Source of the DNA: Amyelois transitella
Taxonomy: Eukaryota; Arthropoda; Insecta; Lepidoptera; Pyralidae
Assembly (NCBI RefSeq): GCF_032362555.1
Contig: NC_083527.1
Span: 5,084,001-5,148,000, forward strand
Reading direction: 5' to 3'
Length of the DNA: 64,000 nucleotides
In this document: positions 43,613 through 64,000 of the stretch, in pieces
How positions within the stretch are numbered: the first letter of the stretch is position 1
Layout: every line of letters begins with the position of its first letter
Position numbers and translations under genes: made by a program
The notes under the pieces: model-generated
Databases searched by the model: none
What the model was told of the DNA's origin: nothing
What the model saw: only the letters and a program-made list of their open reading frames with translations

Positions 43613-46600
43613 ATGGGTATTTTAGGTTTATCAAAGTTAATTGCAGATATTGCACCTCAAGCTGTAAAGGAAATGGAGATCAAAAACTACTTTGGTAAGT
43701 ATTTATTGCTCAATCTGATGAAGCTCACTTACCTTTTCATATCTTTATGAAACAATAATTTTACAGGTCGCAAAATCGCTATTGACGCATCCATGAGCTT
43801 GTATCAGTTCCTAATCGCCGTAAGAAGTGAAGGTGAGTCAAATTTTTAAAACAAATTCCAATACAATGTATTTATGTAAAAAAGAAATGTCAACAACAAC
43901 AAACTATTTTTCAGGGGCTCAGCTAACATCTGTAGATGGTGAGACTACTTCTCATCTGATGGGTACATTCTATCGTACAATAAGGCTAGTAGAGAATGGT
44001 ATAAAACCTGTATATGTTTTCGATGGCAAGCCACCAGAACTGAAGTCACACCAGCTCAACAAAAGAGCTGAAAGACGTGAGGAGGCTGAGAAAGAGTTGC
44101 AGAAAGCTACAGAAGCTGGTAACTTGTGTTTAATACTTATTTGAAATTGCTTCAATCATAAATTATATCAAGAATAGACTTCTCAATCCATCAAGGTGGA
44201 AACATTTGAAATTTTATGTCTGGATTGCTTCATGTTGCTGAAGCCATGCTAATTATTTTTTGAAATACTCTAGATTTCACTTCTTTTTCTTAAGAATGTA
44301 GTTAATATAAAATTATTTAGTAATACCATAAAGTAATAACTGTAAGCTAAAAGACAACTAAGTTGTTAAACCTTAAAGGTATGTATACCGTCTTATAGTT
44401 CAAATAGAACAGACTATTACTATACTATCAATTAACTACTTTAAATTAATTTCAGGTGACCAAGCCCAAATGGAGAAGTTCAACCGTCGCCTGGTGAAGG
44501 TGACGAAGCAACACGGAGAAGAGGCTCGGGAGCTGCTCAAACTGATGGGTATCCCCGTAGTGGAGGCGCCCTGTGAGGCTGAAGCACAGTGCGCTGCATT
44601 GGTTAGCAAAACAAAATAATAAATCTTCCTATTTGTCATTCTCTCATCTATACTTATATTATAAAGCTCAAGAGTTTCTTTGTTTGTTTGAATGCATTAA
44701 TCTCGGGAACTACTGGTTCAAATTGAATATTATTATTGCCATGAATAGACCATTTATCAAGGAAGGCTTTAAGCTATATAACATCACGGTGCAACTATTA
44801 GGTGCAACTATTAGGAGCGAAGAAATAATGGAAAATGTGAAAAAAAAACTGGGAAAATTATTCATCCTTGTGGGCTTCAATGATACCCAAAATAACTATT
44901 CTACGCGGACGAAGTCGCGGGCACAGCTAGTGTTATATGTATCTGAAAAGCCTGTTTTATTTTATCGTGCTAAATTCGGGCAGGCGAAGCTTGAGTAAAA
45001 TCAGTAATAAATAAATGTATTCAAAATATCTTTTCAGGTTAAGTCTGGGAAAGTGTTCGCCACAGCCACCGAAGATATGGACGCATTAACGTTCGGAGCC
45101 AATGTTCTGCTGCGACACTTGACCTTCTCGGAAGCCAGAAAGATGCCCGTCCAGGAGTTCCATCTGGATAATGTGCTGAAAGGCTTGGAGTTGGAGCACA
45201 AGGAGGTCAGTTGACAACACAGCTAGCTCATAGTGTGGTTTTTTTTTGGCATGTTGAAAATGGTTTATTAGTCGCCTCTTATGATATACATCTGACTTTT
45301 GGCTTCCTTTTGTCTCAAAAAAATAGCTTAACGTACATACATACATATGGTCACGTCTATCCCTTGTGGGGTAGACAGAGCTAATAGTCTTGAAAATACT
45401 GTTCGGCCACATTCAGCTATTTGGCTTTATGATAGAATTGAGATTCAAATAGTGACAGGTTGCTAGCCCATCACCTACAAAAAGAGTCCCAGTTTTTGTA
45501 AGCCTATCCCTTAGTCACCTTTTACGACAACCATGTGAAAGAGATGGAGTGGTCCTATTCTTTTTTGTATTGGTGCCGGGAACCACACGGCAAAAAAACT
45601 TAAGTAAGTCCACTCTTGTTGTTGCATTTGTTTAAATGTCTTTTAAAATATACCTTGGGATTCTTTTTTAGGCGATGGGCTAGCAGCCTGTCACTATTTG
45701 AATCTCAATTTTATCATTAAGTCAAATTGCAGAAGGGCACGCCATTCAGTCTATTCGAAACTGTGGGCTCTGTCTACCCCGCAAGGGATATAGACGTGAC
45801 CATATGTATGTGTGTAAAATATACCTTGTGTCCATGAATCACTACATAGTATAAAACAAAGTCGCTATTTTAGTCTGTTTGTCTGTATGCTTAAATCTTT
45901 AAAATTACGCAACGGATTTTGATGCGGTTTTTTGTAACAGGTAGAGTGATTCAATAGGGAAGGTTTTTATGTATAATTACATTTATAATTTTGCACCCGT
46001 GCGAAGCCGGGGCGGGTCGCTAGTTGTTAATAATAATGAAATTTGTCCCCAGTTCATCGACCTCTGCATATTATTAGGATGCGACTACTGTGGCTCTATC
46101 CGTGGCATCGGTCCCAAACGCGCCATAGAACTGATCCGTCAGCATCGCTCTTTGGACGAGCTCCTAAAGAATATTGACACGAAGAAGTACCCGCCACCTG
46201 AAAATTGGGATTACGAACAGGCGAGGAGGCTGTTTGAAGAGCCAGAGGTTAAAGATGCCAGCGAAATTGAGGTCAGTACGTAAATTACGTCTTTATCTTT
46301 TACGGTGTAGATAGAGTCAGTTTCGAGATGACTGAGAGGCCACATTCAGCTGTTAGGCTGTATGGCTTGATGATAAGTCCACTGCTCATCGTAAAAATGT
46401 GGTTAAACAGCCTTTACGAGTATGTCAGTGGTATTTTTTCTAAGAAGTTCATAATTTTTTATTGTACCTTCAATCTTTCAGAAAGTTGAACTACTAAGAC
46501 AAAAAAAATTGTACTCACCACTTTTGTATCATAAAAAAAGGAAGTATGTATTTTTTTAATCCAAATAAAAATATATTATTTACCTGATTAGACGTTTTTG

Positions 46601-49039
46601 TAACTGGTTAATTGAAAAATGTCACTCCCTATCTCTCATGGAAAAAGGCGTGATTATGTATGTTAATGGTTCTTTTAAGTGATGGGCTACTTTTTTTATA
46701 TCATTTCTATCATTAAGACATACAGCTGATCATGGTGGCCTTTTAGTCTTATCGAAACCGTTAGCTATGTAACCAGATTTTAAAATATCTTTTAAGTGCT
46801 TCGCATTTAACTTGCAAGATTTATACTTAAAATATAGTAAACTTAACAACCTGTCACTATTTGAATCTCAATTCTATCCAAATAAGCCAAATATCTGAAT
46901 GTAGCCATTCAGTCTTTTCAAGACTGTTGGCTCTGTCTACCTCGCAAGGGATATAGACGTGACCATATGTATGTATATAATAAACTTACAAGTCATATTA
47001 TATAAACGCTCTACACAAAAAATCGACCTTATAGAAGTAAAATTAAAGAAGATGTTATATTATTGTATAATTTTACAGCTAAAATGGACAGACCCAGACG
47101 AGGAAGGGCTGGTGAAATTCCTCTGCGGTGACAAACAGTTCAATGAGGAGCGAGTCAGGAACGGAGCCAAGAAGCTGATGAAAGCGAGGTCTGGCACCAC
47201 GCAGGGGAGACTGGACGGATTCTTTAAGGTTAGTAACCTTAAAAGCCTCCTTAGTACATGCTTACGATATTCAGACCTACCTGTTTACATTAAATCTCTA
47301 ACTATTCTAAATCTATTTACATTAATTTGATGGCTTCTGTGGCGCAGCGGTAGTACGCTTGTCTGTGACACCGGAGGTCCCGGATTCGAATCCCGGCCAG
47401 GGCATGATGAGAAAAGAACTTTTTCTGATTGGCCTGGGTGTTGGATGTTTATCTATATAAGTATTTATTATAAAATATATTACCGTTGAGTTAGTATCTC
47501 GTAACACAAGTCTCGAACTTACTTCGAGGCTAACACAATATGTGTAATTTGTCCTGTATGTAGGTATATATATTTATTAAATCACACCTCTTTTCCGAAG
47601 GCAGAGTAAATTTTTCCCAGCAATATTCTTCTCACTCTCTTCTTCAAGATTTTCTTTGAAAATCTTACCCAAAATTGAAGTTGGCCGGCACAAGCCAAAA
47701 CGTAACATTTGTCTGTAAGTTTTGGTGTCGTTTTTGACTATGGTGTCATTGGTATCGTGCCTGGCGGGACACATAAACCCTACCTGTTTAATGCCCTGCT
47801 ACTTCAGGCTAGCGACGCAGCAGGGCATAAAGTATTCCTTCTCACAAGAATAAGGGATGATGACATTATACGCATTTATCTATCTCAGAGTCAGTGCAGT
47901 CAGCGGCGTATTATGCTAACTTAAATAAAGCTAATATACAGGGTGACATTTAAAACAACTGCATCCTTTTAAACATAGACTATACCCATGCTTCTGAGCC
48001 GTTTGAGCCTATTTTTATTTAAATTAAACGTCATCATTTTCACATTAAAAAAACCCTCAAAAACTACGTCACACTCTTTAAAACAGACCAATACTACAAA
48101 AAGAAATTAAAACTAAACATGTAAATAAATGTCTGAAAAATAAATTATTTTTCTAGTATCAAGATCAAGTAAAGTACAGAGTTGTCGAGATCGCTCAGCT
48201 GAATGAATTGTGTCGTTGACCTCTGAATTTTGCACGTCGCTTTTCCGCCGGCCGGGGTGATATGACGTATTTAGAATCGTGGATTTTGATACTTTTATTT
48301 TTTTTCGTACTTTCTGAAATATGAACCGATAATTTTCTTTTAACGTTTATAAATATCCTTCAGATGAGTAAATTTAACAGTTAAATTTATGCAGTTGAAT
48401 TAAAAGTCACCCTGTATACAAACACAGAAGCCTGCGCCGATTTTATCGCGCTAACATCTATCGCCGTTTCGCTATTTGTGCCTTGTGGTTCCCGGCACCA
48501 ATAAAAAAAAGAATAGGACCGCTCCTTCTCTTTTCTAGGATGTCGTAGGCGACTTAGGGATAGACTTATAAATTTGGGATTCTTCTTTGAGGCGGTGGAC
48601 TAGCAACCTGTCACCAAGCTAAAAAGTTGAACGTGGCCCATCAGTCTTTTCAAGACTGTAGGCTCCTTCTACCCCGCAAGGGATATAGACGTGATTATAT
48701 GTTTGTATGTAAAATGTAGAATATTATCATAATGAAATCTGTGACCAAATATGTATGTTTCGCTTTAAATTATGACGTTAAACAAGACAAGACAGCGATA
48801 GTTTTTCGCTCGAAAAAAAGGTCTCGTGCGTGCTCCGGGAGCTGATGTTCATTACCACGAAAAAAATTATGGTACAAGTGAGATGCAGTTGTAAGCTAAA
48901 ATCTTTAAATATTCCTCACTTTTTCCCCCTACAGGTTCTATCAACAACACCAAACCCCAAACGGAAGGCGGATGAGGAGAAGAAAAGTGCTGCCAACAAA
49001 AAAGCAAAAACTGGGGGGCGCGGACGGAAACCTAAATAA
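43613..49039 (+). CDS. FEN1: Flap endonuclease 1
   Basis: FEN1 cuts 5' flaps during Okazaki-fragment maturation and long-patch base-excision repair in the nucleus. Eight exons: 43613-43694, 43767-43832, 43915-44118, 44456-44601, 45038-45205, 46053-46271, 47079-47228, 48935-49039. All have GT/AG ends and matching phase, and sum to 379 residues, the usual family length. The start [15 protein letters not shown] is canonical (Gly2 acts in catalysis). Metal-binding acidic residues are in place: [33 protein letters not shown] and GCDYC. Exon 7 ends with QGRLDGFF, the PCNA-binding PIP box. The tail is Lys-rich like other nuclear FEN1 proteins. Introns 4, 5 and 7 contain mobile-element copies; a Helitron-like end lies about 30 bp before exon 6. 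Confidence 0.97.
44654..44933 (+). mobile_element. Helitron-like element, family H2, full length
   Basis: Runs from TATATTATAAAGCTCAAGAG to GTCGCGGGCACAGCTAGT in FEN1 intron 4. An ACTATTAGG(T/A)GC unit is duplicated near its middle. Confidence 0.75.
45334..45592 (-). repeat. SINE-A, full length
   Basis: FEN1 intron 5. Both ends are intact. Confidence 0.85.
45658..45817 (+). repeat. SINE-A, 5'-truncated
   Basis: Inverted relative to the neighbouring copy at 45334. Confidence 0.8.
45838..46023 (+). mobile_element. Helitron-like element, family H3
   Basis: Contains TTTTAGTCTGTTTGTCTGTA and ends GGGGCGGGTCGCTAGT. Only about 30 bp separate its end from FEN1 exon 6. Confidence 0.7.
46852..46978 (+). 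repeat. SINE-A, 5'-truncated
   Basis: FEN1 intron 6. Older scraps of the same family lie at 46,298-46,400 and 46,660-46,775. Confidence 0.75.
47329..47560 (+). repeat. tRNA-headed SINE-B
   Basis: FEN1 intron 7. Box A and box B (GGATTCGAATCCCGG) are present with the long tail. Confidence 0.8.
48479..48713 (+). repeat. SINE-A, full length with small deletions
   Basis: FEN1 intron 7; head GTGCCTTGTGGTTCCCGGCA. Confidence 0.8.
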
Positions 49040-49072
49040 TAAGACTGCAATTTGATATTATTATAAACTAAA

Positions 49073-49150
49073 GGCCGCCCGCGACTTCGTCCGCGTGGAA
49101 TCATTCCCGCGGGGAATCCGGGATAAAAATTAGCCTATATGTTATATCCA
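49073..49150 (-). mobile_element. Helitron-like H1 end fragment
   Basis: The terminal GCGGACGAAGTCGCGGGCGG segment begins 34 bp after the FEN1 stop, so it is likely part of the 3' untranslated region. Confidence 0.6.
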
Positions 49151-49684
49151 TACTGACATCCTGACATGTTATTTTTGTAAGATTGTGATAATTTTGATTA
49201 CGACTATAAACGGTCCTATAAGATAATTGATATCAGGATATGCACAGAAGTTGATAATTCATATTGTATAATCTCTCTCTGAAACTATAAGGTAAATCGA
49301 GAAGTAAAAATGTTGTCTCGTCCATATTACTATTTCTAAGTTATCGTGAAGTTGATTTATTGAAGAAAATGCTGCTGTGCAGTTTGTTAGTGCAACTTCT
49401 TCTGTACTGACTGTAACTTTGGAAGTATTTTTAATTCGATGTCAACCAATGTTGTGAAACCAAAAGAAAAAAATAATTTATTTGGCAAAACACGTCATCA
49501 TACATTCAAATGCATTGGTTGTTTAAATAATTTATAAGTCCATACATAAAGTTTTACCAATGATCGGTTTGCAAAAAGCTTACGACAGATGGGTCACTGT
49601 GGCCGACCTGAACTCTGCTGAACTGCAATTAAATTTTACAATAGTCAAACTAAGAAATAGATTATAATGATAATTATTAATTAC

Positions 49685-49931
49685 AAGCTGTGCCCGCGAC
49701 TTCGTCCGCGTGGAATAGTTATTTTGGGCATCATTGAAGCCCTCAAGGATGAATAATTTTCCCCGTTTTTTTTCACATTTCCCATTATTTCTTTGCTCCT
49801 TATAGTTGCAGCGTGATGTTATATAGCCTAAAGGCTTCCTCGATAAATTGTCTATTCAAGGCAAAAATAAAACCAGTAGTTCCTGAGATTAGCGCGTTCA
49901 AACAAACAAACTCTTCAGCTTTATAATATAG
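49685..49931 (-). mobile_element. Helitron-like element, family H2
   Basis: Complete by its ends, between FEN1 and PGI and within the possible FEN1 3' untranslated region. Confidence 0.7.
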
Positions 49932-50134
49932 ATGTTATTCGAAATCTCCTATTCCAATAGTGAACAGAAATCTGTTGTTTTTTAAAACAAAAGAAGATAA
50001 TATTTCTTGTCAAAGTGCTTTAATTTTTGATGTTAACCAGTTATAGGTACAAAGAGAAGTTAAGAATTATCAACGATCTGTGAATAAACTGACCGGAATT
50101 ACATTACTTCATTATGTTTGTAATGTGAATGATA

Positions 50135-50168
50135 AATAAAACATTCCAAACGATAAATTAATTTTATT
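50135..50168. promoter_or_regulatory. Candidate convergent poly(A) signals
   Basis: AATAAA at 50135-50140 on the plus strand could serve FEN1. AATAAA on the minus strand at 50163-50168 could serve PGI. They are 23 bp apart between two converging genes. Transcript ends are not known. Confidence 0.35.
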
Positions 50169-50931
50169 TTTGTACGAAATAATATCATCTATAAACATTG
50201 GACATATTCTAGTAAACATTACATAAAATCTCTACATAAAAACCACAGACATAAACCTTTACTTATTTTTATAATGTGAACTTTCATTTTTAATTAAAGA
50301 ACATCATAATAAATCAATCATTATACCATATAACCAGAACTTTTTACATTGATAGTAGTAAAGTTAAATGTATTATAAAATCAACTACATAATCAAAATA
50401 AATTTTCATAATAACATTAATAATTTATAACCGACTTGAAAAAAAATAAATATGAATACAATTTTAAAAATATAAAATCCAAAGTCGTTGCGGTACATAT
50501 CTATGTTAAAATCTTATTAAAAATACATTTGTAATATCATCGATTTTAACATTGAAAAATATTTTATAGATTCAACATGACGTGATAATGTTATTAACAA
50601 GCGTAAGACATTCACTTCCTAGAGAGCGCTACTGCTATTCAAGCAACTAAGTACAATACATAGCTTATGAATTACACATTTTTTGCAATTTATATGTAAG
50701 TTAATTGTATGCATAAATATCAGACTAAAATAAAGCATAAAGGGCGAAAGCATTGATCTTAAAATTAAAAAAATAATCTTACGTACTAAAGCAGCCAGAT
50801 GTTTTTTGTTTAGAAATTATTCGAAAGTCGAACACAACTTCAAAATTATTCTAAAATGGAACACAAATTGTGCTACTTTTAAGAATACATATTTTTATAC
50901 TGATAGATGAAGGAAAGCGATGATATGCAGC

Positions 50932-63784
<12,853 letters not shown>

Positions 63785-63925
63785 CTGTAAAAACAGTTAT
63801 ATATGTACATATAGTTTCTGCTTCTTTCCCATTGAATTCCTTAGAGAAAAGTAGCCCAAGCCTATGTTCTTAACCCTAAATCAGCTGAGATCATGGTTAC
63901 ACATCATCAAAAATATATACCTAAC

Positions 63926-64000
63926 TAGAGGCTGCCTGCACTCCGTCCGCATGGAAACCTTATCAATCACGCAGGAACTCTGGGATAAAAAGTAGCCTAT
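63926..64000 (-). mobile_element. Helitron-like element, family H1, cut by window edge
   Basis: Begins ACTAGAGGCTGCC and continues into the TGGGATAAAAAGTAGCCTAT part. Confidence 0.6.

Noticed and set aside
23823-47400. tRNA genes at the box A/box B sites (23823, 25588-25812, 34798, 37611, 47329)
   Set aside because: All five have the same long non-tRNA tail and no fitted anticodon arm; they are SINE heads.

Overview
The window looks like moth or butterfly (Lepidoptera) nuclear DNA. It holds intron-rich animal genes in an AT-rich background. The repeat load is typical of ditrysian Lepidoptera: dozens of short retroposons ending in (TATG)n, tRNA-headed SINEs, Helitron-like elements ending in CTAGT, LINE tails and one BEL/Pao retrotransposon. 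No prokaryotic, CRISPR or phage-like feature is seen.

Layout, left to right. (1) 41-5932, minus: first two coding exons of GMP reductase; the gene runs off the left edge. (2) 9603-25967, minus: a twelve-exon gene model, joined by splice sites and phase, for a secreted cysteine-rich protein with a thyroglobulin type-1-like domain near its C-terminus. An intact, apparently very young BEL/Pao element (11174-17579, identical 224-bp LTRs, 5-bp target duplication) sits in its intron 9. (3) 30397-39259, minus: ERK7/MAPK15, an atypical MAP kinase, in seven exons. (4) 41773-42855, minus: a PLGRKT-like two-helix membrane protein in four exons. (5) 43613-49039, plus: flap endonuclease FEN1 in eight exons, complete at 379 residues and head-to-head with PLGRKT. 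(6) 50932-63784, minus: glucose-6-phosphate isomerase (PGI) in eleven exons, converging on FEN1; the N-terminal exon(s) lie beyond the right edge.

The most unusual structure is inside the PGI gene. The 3' 73 bases of one exon, encoding the catalytic-glutamate segment, plus its splice donor, occur in seven extra tandem copies between 53 and 54.4 kb. Most are on a 129-bp period; three longer units carry the same SINE copy. The same gene also has a roughly 300-bp-armed inverted duplication in an upstream intron, a TTAA-flanked piggyBac-like element, and a SINE split by a second retroposon with a 14-bp target duplication.

The genes are unrelated housekeeping or signalling loci (purine salvage, kinase signalling, Okazaki-fragment processing, glycolysis) and do not form one pathway. 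Exon boundaries come from GT/AG sites, reading phase and recognised protein families; no alignment program was run. Repeat ends are approximate to a few bases unless a target duplication is given.
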